Positions 44,509 to 52,617 of a stretch of 64,000 bases of DNA are shown here, piece by piece. Every line of letters starts with the position of its first letter. Within the stretch, counting starts at the first letter, position 1. The notes beneath the pieces were generated by a model. That model ran no database searches. It was not told where the DNA came from and saw only the letters and a list, made by a program, of their open reading frames with translations. A program made the position numbers and the translations under genes. Source of the stretch: Rhodothermales bacterium (GTDB lineage: Bacteria; Bacteroidota; Rhodothermia; Rhodothermales; VXPQ01); assembly GCA_022821845.1 (NCBI GenBank), contig JAJECT010000033.1, forward strand, positions 40,803 through 104,802, in the 5' to 3' direction.

Positions 44509-46071
44509 ATGTTTCACCAACCGCGAACCCTCTCTATGCTTTCGCACGTTCGGAGCGCCGCCACCCGCGGCATAGACGCCCTGCCCGTCGAGATTGAAAC
44601 CAGCATTTCCACGGGCCTGCCCAGTTACGCCGTGGTTGGCCTGCCGGACGGGGCCGTTCGGGAGAGCCGCGACCGCATCTATGCCGCATTTCAGAATACG
44701 GGCATCCCGTTGCCGCACGGCAAAATCACCATCAACCTGGCCCCCGCCGATTTCAGGAAAGAAGGCGCCGCGTTCGACCTCCCGATCGCGATGGGGTTGC
44801 TGGCGGCGCACATGCCGGACGCGCGCGGCGAAGCGCTGGCGAGGACATGCGTTGTCGGAGAATTGGCGCTGAACGGCGACGTACGCCCGATTCGGGGCGT
44901 GTTGCCCATGGTGATGCGCGCCAGAAAGGAAGGCATGACGGCGGTGATGGTGCCTTCTGGCAACGCAAGGGAGGCTTCTCTGGTCAGCGATATGGAGGTG
45001 CTTCCCGTGGCGAATATCCGCGAAGGCTATGCTTTCCTGAAGCAAGCGTCCGGGGCGCCGACGCCATTTCGCGGAGACGCTCGGCCACGGGTTCGGGAAT
45101 CCCCTTTGGCGGATTGCGACTTTTCGGACGTGCGGGGGCAGCAGGATGTGAAGCGGGCGCTGGAAGTGGCCGCGGCGGGCGGGCACAATGCGATGATGGT
45201 GGGGCCGCCCGGCGCGGGCAAGACCATGCTGGCGCGCCGAATCGCCACCATTTTGCCTCCGCTAAGCCAGGAAGAAGCCCTCGAAACGACGCAGATTCAT
45301 TCAGTGGGGGGCTTGTTGAGCGAGCAGGGCGTGGTAACGAGCCGTCCGTTTCGGTCGCCGCATCACACGATTTCGGACGCCGGACTCTGCGGCGGGGGCA
45401 GCAATCCCATGCCAGGAGAGATTTCGCTGGCGCACAACGGGGTCCTGTTTCTGGACGAATTGCCGGAATTCAAGCGGCAAGCCCTCGAAGTGTTGCGCCA
45501 ACCGCTCGAAGAAGGGAAAATAACGATCAGCCGGGCGCGCAGCACCGTGGCCTACCCGGCCCGGTTCATGCTTATCGCCAGCATGAATCCCTGTCCGTGC
45601 GGGATGCAGCATAGCCTGAACGGAAACTGTACGTGTACGCCGGCCCAGATTCAGCGATATATCGGGAAGATCAGCGGCCCGCTCATGGACCGCATCGATT
45701 TGCATCTCGAGGTGCTTCCCGTGCCGTTCGACACGCTTGCGCATCGGGGAGAAACCGAAGCGTCGGCGTCGGTTCGGGAACGGGTGATCGCGGCGCGCGA
45801 GGCGCAGCGGAAACGCTTTCGGAGCTTGTCGCGGGCGCATTGCAACGCCCAAATGTCTATGCGCCTTGTCCGAAAGCATTGTGCGCTGGACGCGACGGGC
45901 GAGCAGCTTCTGAAAACGGTTATTCAGCGGCTCGGCCTGAGCGCCCGGGCCTACGGACGCATTCTCAAGGTGGCGCGCACCATTGCAGACCTTGCCGCCG
46001 CCCATGCGATTCGTCCCGAACATCTTGCCGAGGCGATTCAGTACCGGGTGCTGGATCGGCAGGGTCCCTGA
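44509..46071 (+). CDS. comM: YifB/ComM-family Mg-chelatase-like AAA+ ATPase
   Basis: A 520-residue hexameric AAA+ protein; characterised ComM is a helicase that extends branch migration in natural transformation. The N-terminal ChlI domain begins near [21 protein letters not shown]. The Walker A is [15 protein letters not shown], followed by a [25 protein letters not shown] segment. The Walker B is [11 protein letters not shown]. The sensor region is [11 protein letters not shown] with cysteines CPCG...CTC. The C-terminal Mg-chelatase domain ends [25 protein letters not shown]. The 44509 ATG has a GGGAG site; Met10 (44536) is the usual family start. Confidence 0.93.
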   Translation: [520 protein letters not shown]

Positions 46072-46090
46072 GGCTGCGCCGGGATACGCG

Positions 46091-48481
46091 CTAAAGAAAA
46101 CGCTTCACGTTGAACCCGATGTGGTAATCGGGTTCGTCGAGCCTGCGGCTGAATCCGATTTGCAGGAATCCGAGGATCCCGTTCAGCGCAATGCTGATTT
46201 CGTGATGCATGCCTTCCGGGGAAAGGTGCAGTTCGGGGCGTTCGACGGTCGCGGAGGAGGATATCCAGGTTCGGGCGTGGCCTCCGCCGACGACGAGGCC
46301 GTAGCCCCGCTTCGCCAGGCCTTGCAGGCCCAGCAGTTCGAAGGGCACGGTTTGAAAATTATGCTCCCAGAAAAGCCCGATATGCCGGTCGCCTTCGTAC
46401 GGACGTCCGTCCAGCGTACGCAGCGTGCCGAAAATAAAGCTGTTTCCAAGGGCCCCGTCTATGATTCCAAACCGCTGCGCGGGCACATCTCCGAGGCGCC
46501 CGCCCGCCGCGAGATGGACGGACAGCGTGTTCGGCAAAAATCGGCGCGAGAAAAAGGTCGGAAAGGTCCAGCGAATATTGGTGGCGGCGCGCAGGTAGTC
46601 CTCGTAGATATTTTCGTCGCCGCCCGTTTCTATTTCCAGTTCGGCGTACCGCCCCCCGCCAAACAGGGCGGCCAGCTTGTCCGCCTGGTCGCCGTACCGA
46701 ACGGTTGCCGACGCAGAGCGCAGTTCCTTGTCTGAAACCGGCGGATTCGGGCGCGGGGCGCCCGATTTGCCCAAAAGATCGTACCCCGTTGCGGGTTCCA
46801 GCGACTCAGGCTTTTCGCGCTGCGCAGCGAGGGTGATTCGCAGGCGGTTTCGGTCGTATTGGCCCCACAACGCTATTTTTTCGTTGCGGAGATAATCAAA
46901 ATAATCTCTGGAACCGAGCAAACTGTACACGGATGCGGGAAATACGCCGTACGATTGCGAGTGGTATCGCCGCTCCGCCCCGCGCGACCAGGTCGCGCCG
47001 ACGAAGCCCTGACGCTTTGCCCCGATCCAGGCTCCGCCCGCGAGCGCCCAGGACCATGGCGCTTCCAGCGCGCTGCTCCAGCCGCCCGTTCCTTCCGCGA
47101 ACAAACGCCTGGATTCGTATTCCATGGACACGCCGCCATGCAATCCCTCCACGCGGTTGAATCGAAGCCGGGGTTGCAGCCAATTCAGATCGAAAAGAGA
47201 GGCGGATGTTTCCGTGTCGTTTGGCGCATCTGCGTCGTCGTCGGTTGCGCCGGGCAGGCGCGTTAGCCACCCTTCCGGCTCGAAGGCCCGCTCGAACGTG
47301 AGCGTGCTGTCTATCCCGGCAAAAGCGACGCGCTCCGGTTCGTCGAGCGGGATGGCGACGCCCGGGCGGTCCAGCAAGGTGTCGGCGGCGACGGCTTCCT
47401 GGTCCGTGCCCACGTATTTCCCCTCGGCGTAGAGCGAATCCGGGAGGGCGGCTTGCAGGTCGTACTCCGTGATGCTGGAGACCTGCCGGACATGAAAGGT
47501 CGGAAACGTCAGCAGCGGGCCGAAGGAGACGTCTATAGCCATCTTGCCCCGAAAATCGACCGGAAGCCATGCGCTGCCTTCGAACGCGTCGTATTGCTGG
47601 TAGAGCGTAACGTCCACGTTCTCTATGGGCGGCGGAAACAGAAAGGCGTCTCCGGGTTCGAGGGCCACTTCGAGCAGGGCGCATTCGTCGGCCAGCACAG
47701 AGATGGTCCCGGCGAAAGCGGTGCCCAGGCGGGTCCTGGGGGCCACGGAAATGTCGTACACCAGGCGGTCGTCCAGCAGCCGCGTATCCTGTAGCGAGAA
47801 GCGGTAGGCGTCCAGCGCATTCGGGTGCGTTACCCCGGTGAAATCATACCCGACCAAGGGGATATTGTCGTCGTAGAGATTGGCCATGAGCAGCGCGGCG
47901 GGCAGATACGCCACCAGGTCCAGATCCAGATTCGAGGTTTGCCGCCGGGATTTGACGAGTTCTCGCATCCCCCGCTCCTTGTCCCAGAAAACGTCGCTAA
48001 GCGTTTCGACGATGGCCACGACGCCCGTATCGTTCGACACGGTGAACCGGGTGTAGGCTTCTGCGGCGTAAGAGGCGAGCGCAGCGCGGCGTTCCTGCTT
48101 TCGGTCTATGACGCAGCGCATGATCCCGATGGCGGGGTTTTCGTCCGTAACGACGATTTCCGGCATCTGGTAGGTGGTGGGCTGCAAGCGGATTTCCACG
48201 AATTGTTCATCGCGGTCCGCAATGGTTCGCCGCGCCGACCGGTAGCCGATGTAGCGGAACAGGAGTTCGGCGGGCAGTTCGGGCAGGGCTATTTCGAAGT
48301 CGCCGTCCGCATTGGTGATGGCGCCGCGATACGTTCCTTCGATGCGAATGTTGGCGGAGGGCAGGGATTCCCCGGTTTGCGCGTCCAGGACTCGTCCGCG
48401 GACGACCTGCTCGGCCTCCTGGGCCTGGGCCCGGGTCGCCGAAGCGCCGAGGAGCGCGACGAAAAGCAGTGTGCGGAACAT
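46091..48481 (-). CDS. CarboxypepD_reg-like / DUF5686 outer-membrane protein
   Basis: A ~796-residue envelope protein of a Bacteroidota family. The start is at 48481 (MFRTLLFVALLGASATRAQAQ signal peptide). Residues about 25-110 form a carboxypeptidase-regulatory-like beta-sandwich (VVRGRVLDAQTGESLPSANIRIEG, YRGAITNADGDFEIAL). The DUF5686 part follows: VVTDENPAIGIMRCVIDRKQ, then barrel strands ending DEPDYHIGFNVKRFL. It resembles a TonB-dependent receptor in using a CarboxypepD_reg domain, but lacks a canonical plug. Its role is not established. It lies at the 3' end of a minus-strand envelope cluster, after a shorter paralogue. Confidence 0.8.
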   Translation of the reverse strand: MFRTLLFVALLGASATRAQAQEAEQVVRGRVLDAQTGESLPSANIRIEGTYRGAITNADGDFEIALPELPAELLFRYIGYRSARRTIADRDEQFVEIRLQPTTYQMPEIVVTDENPAIGIMRCVIDRKQERRAALASYAAEAYTRFTVSNDTGVVAIVETLSDVFWDKERGMRELVKSRRQTSNLDLDLVAYLPAALLMANLYDDNIPLVGYDFTGVTHPNALDAYRFSLQDTRLLDDRLVYDISVAPRTRLGTAFAGTISVLADECALLEVALEPGDAFLFPPPIENVDVTLYQQYDAFEGSAWLPVDFRGKMAIDVSFGPLLTFPTFHVRQVSSITEYDLQAALPDSLYAEGKYVGTDQEAVAADTLLDRPGVAIPLDEPERVAFAGIDSTLTFERAFEPEGWLTRLPGATDDDADAPNDTETSASLFDLNWLQPRLRFNRVEGLHGGVSMEYESRRLFAEGTGGWSSALEAPWSWALAGGAWIGAKRQGFVGATWSRGAERRYHSQSYGVFPASVYSLLGSRDYFDYLRNEKIALWGQYDRNRLRITLAAQREKPESLEPATGYDLLGKSGAPRPNPPVSDKELRSASATVRYGDQADKLAALFGGGRYAELEIETGGDENIYEDYLRAATNIRWTFPTFFSRRFLPNTLSVHLAAGGRLGDVPAQRFGIIDGALGNSFIFGTLRTLDGRPYEGDRHIGLFWEHNFQTVPFELLGLQGLAKRGYGLVVGGGHARTWISSSATVERPELHLSPEGMHHEISIALNGILGFLQIGFSRRLDEPDYHIGFNVKRFL

Positions 48482-48544
48482 GGGACGACAGGCTGGCGAG
48501 AACGAAAATGCAATTCGATGATGTACGAACGGAAGCCGCACAGG

Positions 48545-49966
48545 TTACAAAAAAGCAGCCCCAAAGCCAAAGCCGACGCTGTGATCCGGTTTGTCGAGGC
48601 GGCGGGCAAAAAACACGCGCAAAAAACCTGCGATTCCGTTTAGCGAAACGGTTATTTCGTGGTGCATTCTGTCCGGGGACAGATGCAGGTCGGGTCGCGC
48701 GACAAGGGGGGAAGAAGATACCTGGGCGTAGGCGTGGCCTCCGCCGACGATGACGCCATAGCCTCTTTTCGCCAAAGCCCGCAGGCCAAGCAATTCGAAA
48801 GGAATCGTCCGAAAATTATGTTCCCAAAAGAACCCGATATACTGGTCTCCCTCGTAGGGGCGTCCGGTTTGCGTATGCAGCGCGCCGAAGGACCGCGTGC
48901 TTCCTATGCTGCCGAGTATCCTCCCGAAACGATGAATGGGCAAGTCTCCAAAGCGGGTGCCTCCCGTTACGCGAACAGAGAGCGTGTTCGGCAGGGGACG
49001 TCGCGAGAAAAAGGTGTCGAAATTGAGGAAGACGTCGCCGCCAAGGCGTAGATAGGGGTTTTCGACGCCCTTCAGCTTTCCGTATTCGATTTGGAGGTTT
49101 GCGTTGCCCCACGAAAAACGGGGCACTAAAACCATGTCGCTTGCTATATCGAAGAAAAAATACGATCCGGCGAGCGAAACCGAATGCAACCGGTGATCGG
49201 AAACCGGCGGATTCGGGCGGGGGCCGCCCGCCTTGCCCAGCAGATCGTAGGCGGTGATGGCTTCTATCGGACGAGGCATTTCGCGGGACGCGGCAAGCGC
49301 GACGTCGAAACGTTCGCTGAGTGCGTAGCTTCCGAACGCGCGTACGCGCCGGTTGCGAAGATAGTCGGAATAATCCCCGCTTCCCAAAAGACTGAACACG
49401 GTGGACGGGGAGATGGTCAATTGATATCCGTCCTCGCCTCCGAAGCGGTTTTCGATTCCGTCGGAATACGATACGCCGAGCGTCGTGCGCTTCCCGGACC
49501 CCAGGCGGACGCTGGCCCTCGTTCCGTAGCTCCAGGGTTGTTCGAGTTCGCGGCTTGACCGCCCCTGGCTCCATCTTCCGTGGCCCTCGATCTTCAGGCG
49601 CTCCCGTTCTGTTTTCACGGCCAATCCGGGGGCAAACCCTTCCACGCGGTTGAAGCGGAGCCTTGTGTACAGGCCTGGTATGGGCTGGCTTATTCTCCCC
49701 AGGAAGCCGATTCCTGTCTCGTTTTCGTCTCCGTTCGCCCCGGAACCGAAGAGCGTGGCGAATCCGGAGGGCGCAAAGGCCTTGTCGAGCGTCAGCGTAC
49801 TGTCTATGCCTGCGTACGCTGCCTGCTCCGGTTCGTCGAACGGTATGGCGACGCCTGCGCGGTCCAGCAAGGTGTCGGCGGCGATGGCCTCCTGGGCCTG
49901 GGCCTGGGCCGCCGCCGCGCCGAATACCCCCACGAACAAGGCAACCTTAAAAAGTTTACCGCGCAT
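48545..49966 (-). CDS. Barrel-only paralogue of the DUF5686 protein
   Basis: A 473-residue protein. After a signal peptide (MRGKLFKVALFVGVFGAAAA, cut near AQAQ) the chain joins at once to EAIAADTLLDRAGVAIPFDEPEQ, which matches EAVAADTLLDRPGVAIPLDEPER in the middle of the 46091-48481 product. The two then stay alignable to the end (LRFNRVEG, VYSLLGS/VFSLLGS, PRPNPPVSD, FFSRRFLPNTLSV/FFSRRPLPNTLSV, GRPYEGD, KRGYG-VVGGGHA). The carboxypeptidase-like domain and first part of DUF5686 are missing. The TTAAGGTTGCC motif occurs both in its 5' leader and in codons 5-9. Confidence 0.78.
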   Translation of the reverse strand: MRGKLFKVALFVGVFGAAAAQAQAQEAIAADTLLDRAGVAIPFDEPEQAAYAGIDSTLTLDKAFAPSGFATLFGSGANGDENETGIGFLGRISQPIPGLYTRLRFNRVEGFAPGLAVKTERERLKIEGHGRWSQGRSSRELEQPWSYGTRASVRLGSGKRTTLGVSYSDGIENRFGGEDGYQLTISPSTVFSLLGSGDYSDYLRNRRVRAFGSYALSERFDVALAASREMPRPIEAITAYDLLGKAGGPRPNPPVSDHRLHSVSLAGSYFFFDIASDMVLVPRFSWGNANLQIEYGKLKGVENPYLRLGGDVFLNFDTFFSRRPLPNTLSVRVTGGTRFGDLPIHRFGRILGSIGSTRSFGALHTQTGRPYEGDQYIGFFWEHNFRTIPFELLGLRALAKRGYGVIVGGGHAYAQVSSSPLVARPDLHLSPDRMHHEITVSLNGIAGFLRVFFARRLDKPDHSVGFGFGAAFL

Positions 49967-49983
49967 TTTGGCAACCTTAAAAA
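49940..49983 (-). repeat. Tandem TTTTTAAGGTTGCC motif around a start codon
   Basis: GGCAACCTTAAAAA at 49940-49953 and again at 49970-49983, exactly 30 bp apart, on either side of the ATG at 49964-49966. The same 14-mer is at 34001-34014. The second copy extends into TTTAAGTCGGG as at 33971. Confidence 0.6.
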
Positions 49984-50099
49984 TTTAAGTCGGGAAAAGT
50001 AACCCCGCCTGCAAACACCTGTTTATGCAGATATATTTCAGGAGGGAAACGCGCGGCGGATATCCCGCTGCGCGCGACGGCGACAGGCAGCGCGCGGCC

Positions 50100-50501
50100 T
50101 TACGGGCGCCCGCGCTCCGTGGCCATGAGCACCCGAAGGTCCAGCGCCCGCGCCAGGTTCGCCACCAGGGCGAATTGCGCTACGGTGGCCTCTTCGTCGG
50201 CGCGAAGGACGAGGGCGGTGCGGTCCCCTTTCGCTTCGCGGAGGGCCTCGGCGAGTTGCTCGCGCGGCACTGCATTTTGATTCACGTAATACTGGCCGTC
50301 CGCCGTAATGGCCACCGAGACGTAGCGATCGTCCATAGGCGCCGCGGTTTCGGCCTGCGGAAGATTCACCTGAATGCCGAACTGCGGAATGAAATTCGAC
50401 GTGAGAAGAAAGAAGACGAGCAGCAGCAATACGATATCCGTAAGCCCGGCGAGGCTGTACGTCGAAAGCGGCTTGTTCTGGCTGGAAAAGTTGAATTTCA
50501 T
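50100..50501 (-). CDS. exbD: ExbD/TolR-family biopolymer transport protein
   Basis: A 133-residue inner-membrane protein with one transmembrane helix (LTDIVLLLLVFFLLTSNF) holding the conserved channel Asp22, and a periplasmic ExbD/TolR domain. With its ExbB/TolQ partner it converts proton flow into work across the periplasm. The ATG at 50501 gives a short cytoplasmic N-terminus (MKFNFSSQNKPLSTYSLAG). It lies 78 bp after the exbB-like gene. No TonB or TolA gene is close by. Confidence 0.9.
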   Translation of the reverse strand: MKFNFSSQNKPLSTYSLAGLTDIVLLLLVFFLLTSNFIPQFGIQVNLPQAETAAPMDDRYVSVAITADGQYYVNQNAVPREQLAEALREAKGDRTALVLRADEEATVAQFALVANLARALDLRVLMATERGRP

Positions 50502-50579
50502 GGTCTCGCAGGGATGGGCGGGGTATGGAATGCGGGCGAATCGGGCGGCGGAAGGGGAGGGCGCGAGGGGCCTGGCGGG

Positions 50580-51338
50580 TTACTTGCCGGACGGGGCGGG
50601 TTCCTGCAGCAGGTCGATGAAATCTGTTGCGGAGCGCTCCATGTCGTTCACGAGGCGCCGGATTCTCGACAGGAGAAAATTATAGAAGAAAAAGGCGAGG
50701 ATGCCGACTACCAGCCCTGCCGCCGTGGTGAGCAACGCCTCCCAGATGCCGCCTGCAAGCACGCTTGGATTTACGTTGCCCTCCAGCGCCTGAATTTCCT
50801 GAAATGCCTGAATCATGCCAGTCACCGTGCCGAGAAAGCCAAGCATCGGCGCGATGCCCGCAATGCTGGCGAGCAATTCGGTGCGCTTCTCGAGTTCGAA
50901 GGCTTCGTGTTTGCCTTGCGCCTGCACCGCGTCCTGAATTTCGGAAATAGGCCGCCCCAGCCGTTCCAGCCCGTGCCGCAGAATGCGCGCGACGGGGTTG
51001 TCGCTGGATTCGCAATATCCCATGGCGCCCTGCGCGTCGCCCGCCTGTACGTAGTCGCGTACGCGGCGGGTCAGCGCTTCCGGGTCGGCGTTCGCCTTGC
51101 GGATCGTAACGAGCCGCTCGACGAACAGGTAGATGGCGACGAAGGACAGGAGGAAAATGGGAATCATAATCCATCCGCCCAGCATGAGCGTGTCCAGCAA
51201 ACTGGTTTGTTCGCTGGCGGCTTGCATCATATTCGCCGAGGTGTCGGCGGGCAGGGTAACGGGGGGGGATTGCAACAACATGGAAGGGAGCATGGCGTAC
51301 GGCAAAGGGATTCGATGGAGGATGGCGGCCTGCGCCAT
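50580..51338 (-). CDS. exbB: MotA/TolQ/ExbB proton channel family protein
   Basis: Inner-membrane proton channel of about 252 residues. Three transmembrane helices are seen: GGWIMIPIFLLSFVAIYLFV, SIAGIAPMLGFLGTVTGMIQ (with the conserved LGFLGTVTGM) and LLTTAAGLVVGILAFFFYNF. The cytoplasmic loop includes ARILRHGLERLGRPISEIQ. The true start is unclear: ATGs at 51338, 51293 and 51281 are all possible, and frames reaching further upstream run into a MITE remnant. A C8 tract (51261-51268) lies in the first codons after these starts. Probable partner of the ExbD protein downstream. Confidence 0.88.
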   Translation of the reverse strand: MAQAAILHRIPLPYAMLPSMLLQSPPVTLPADTSANMMQAASEQTSLLDTLMLGGWIMIPIFLLSFVAIYLFVERLVTIRKANADPEALTRRVRDYVQAGDAQGAMGYCESSDNPVARILRHGLERLGRPISEIQDAVQAQGKHEAFELEKRTELLASIAGIAPMLGFLGTVTGMIQAFQEIQALEGNVNPSVLAGGIWEALLTTAAGLVVGILAFFFYNFLLSRIRRLVNDMERSATDFIDLLQEPAPSGK

Positions 51339-51380
51339 CGGGTTAAAGATAGAACTTTGCGGGGTTAAGGATACGGTGAT

Positions 51381-51434
51381 GAAGGATACTTTGATTAAGG
51401 CCGCGAAGGGCGGTGGCTTGCAGGGGCGCGTCGG
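51381..51434 (-). repeat. Degenerate MITE terminus upstream of exbB
   Basis: GAAGGATACTTTGATTAAGG followed by CCGCGAAGG and a GGCTTGCAGGGGCGCG arm resembles the reverse complement of the right end of the elements at 5459 and 27670. A further partial terminus, TTAAGGATACGG, precedes it at 51365. It lies between the HU/SPOR gene and exbB. Confidence 0.5.
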
Positions 51435-51458
51435 CAAGAAACGAGGACAAGGCGGGCG

Positions 51459-52385
51459 TCAAATACGCAGGACCCAGGCGCCCTGGGGCAATTCGTTTCC
51501 CATCAGGGCGTCGCGTACGCGGGCGGCCTCTTCAAGCAGGGCGAATTGCCCGACGCCTACGCGGTACAGGATGACGCCGTCCTGCGCATGGGGGAGGACG
51601 GCCGTACGGAAACCCTGTTTGCGCCACCCTTCGGCCCAGCCTTGGGCGCGTTGCTCGTTCGTTTCGGAAGCCACGACGATCGTGTAGCCGCCCAGCGCGC
51701 GGTCTATCGGTTCGGCGCCCCTGAGCGGCGCGTCTGCGTAGGGATGGGCGGCAAGCGGGTCGGCTGTCTCGGCTGCGTCGGCAAGGGTATCGACGGCGAT
51801 ACGTTCATTGGCTGCGCTGGCGGGTTGATCGGTTTCGACGGGGGACAAGGCGGTGGACGGCGGCGCCGCGCCTTGCAGGGAGGAGGCGGGCGCTTCCTGC
51901 GGGGCGGGCGCAGATGTTTCCGAGGGGAAAAAGCGTTCCGACTCTGCGCCGGGGCTTCTTGTACGGTCTGCCAGCAGGAGCCAGGCGCCCGCCGCGACAA
52001 TCGCCAGCACGATTCCGAGGATCCAGCCCGCCCGGGCGCGGCTGCGCGCGCGGGTTTGGCGGCGGGCGGAAGGCAAGCCGCCGCGCGCCGGACCGGGACG
52101 CTCGCCTTGCGGGATTTCGTCCGTTTTCCGGCGGATCGGGGCGGGGTCTGCGAGCGGTATGGCGGTCAGTCCGGCGAACGGCGCGTTGACGATTTCCGCC
52201 AGGCCCGCGTCGGGTTCGAAAACCAGCTCTGCGCCGCGCGCTTCGAAAGCCCCGATATGCCGAAGCTGCGCCGTCTCGCCTTGCGCCGTTTTGCGGCGAA
52301 TATCCCGTACGATCTCTTCCATCAACGCGGCTGCCGTTTCGGGCGAACACCGCAGGCGTTGCGCGATTTCGTGGCCAAGGTTCAT
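51459..52385 (-). CDS. HU-like (CCDC81-type) and SPOR-domain protein, distal part
   Basis: A 308-residue protein. The N-terminus, MNLGHEIAQRLRCSPETAAALMEEIVRDIRRKTAQGE, with RHIGAFEARGAELVFEPD, is an HU/IHF-like fold of the bacterial CCDC81 type. A basic stretch (about 125-138) precedes a transmembrane helix (ILGIVLAIVAAGAWLLLA). A Pro/Ala-rich linker follows, then a C-terminal SPOR domain (YTIVVASETNEQRAQGWAEGWRKQGF...VGQFALLEEAARVRDALMGN). SPOR domains bind denuded peptidoglycan at septa. The ATG overlaps the stop of the upstream HU gene by one base (TAATG). Conserved-looking residues continue upstream of this ATG in the same frame, suggesting a split gene. Confidence 0.8.
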   Translation of the reverse strand: MNLGHEIAQRLRCSPETAAALMEEIVRDIRRKTAQGETAQLRHIGAFEARGAELVFEPDAGLAEIVNAPFAGLTAIPLADPAPIRRKTDEIPQGERPGPARGGLPSARRQTRARSRARAGWILGIVLAIVAAGAWLLLADRTRSPGAESERFFPSETSAPAPQEAPASSLQGAAPPSTALSPVETDQPASAANERIAVDTLADAAETADPLAAHPYADAPLRGAEPIDRALGGYTIVVASETNEQRAQGWAEGWRKQGFRTAVLPHAQDGVILYRVGVGQFALLEEAARVRDALMGNELPQGAWVLRI

Positions 52386-52591
52386 TACGTGCGCGGCGTA
52401 AAACGTATTTCGTTCCGGGGGGGGATAAATTCCGCGCCGCCTTCCTTTGCGGGCCGCCGCAAGGCAGGGCGGCGTTCGATGCAGAAGACGCCGAGGCCGG
52501 GCACCTGCACGGTTTGCCGCGTCGCGAGCGCTTCCCGGACGATTTCCGCAAGCGCCTGTTCCACCTGTTCCTGAAGCGGTTTTCGGGACAT
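52385..52591 (-). CDS. HU-like (CCDC81-type) domain protein, proximal part
   Basis: A 68-residue HU-like domain: LQEQVEQALAEIVREALATRQTVQVPGLGVFCIERRPAL, ending EFIPPRNEIRFTPRT. The start MSRKP at 52591 has AAAGGA ten bases upstream; ATGs at 52612 and 52624 are alternatives that overlap or nearly touch the preceding gene. In Bacteroidota this domain is normally fused to a second HU-like domain and SPOR, which here lie in the -1 frame. A C8 run (G8 on the plus strand, 52417-52424) falls at the PP codons where the frames would join; one extra C would fuse them. Confidence 0.65.
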   Translation of the reverse strand: MSRKPLQEQVEQALAEIVREALATRQTVQVPGLGVFCIERRPALRRPAKEGGAEFIPPRNEIRFTPRT

Positions 52592-52617
52592 GTTCGGCGT
52601 ATCCTTTACCATTTCCT

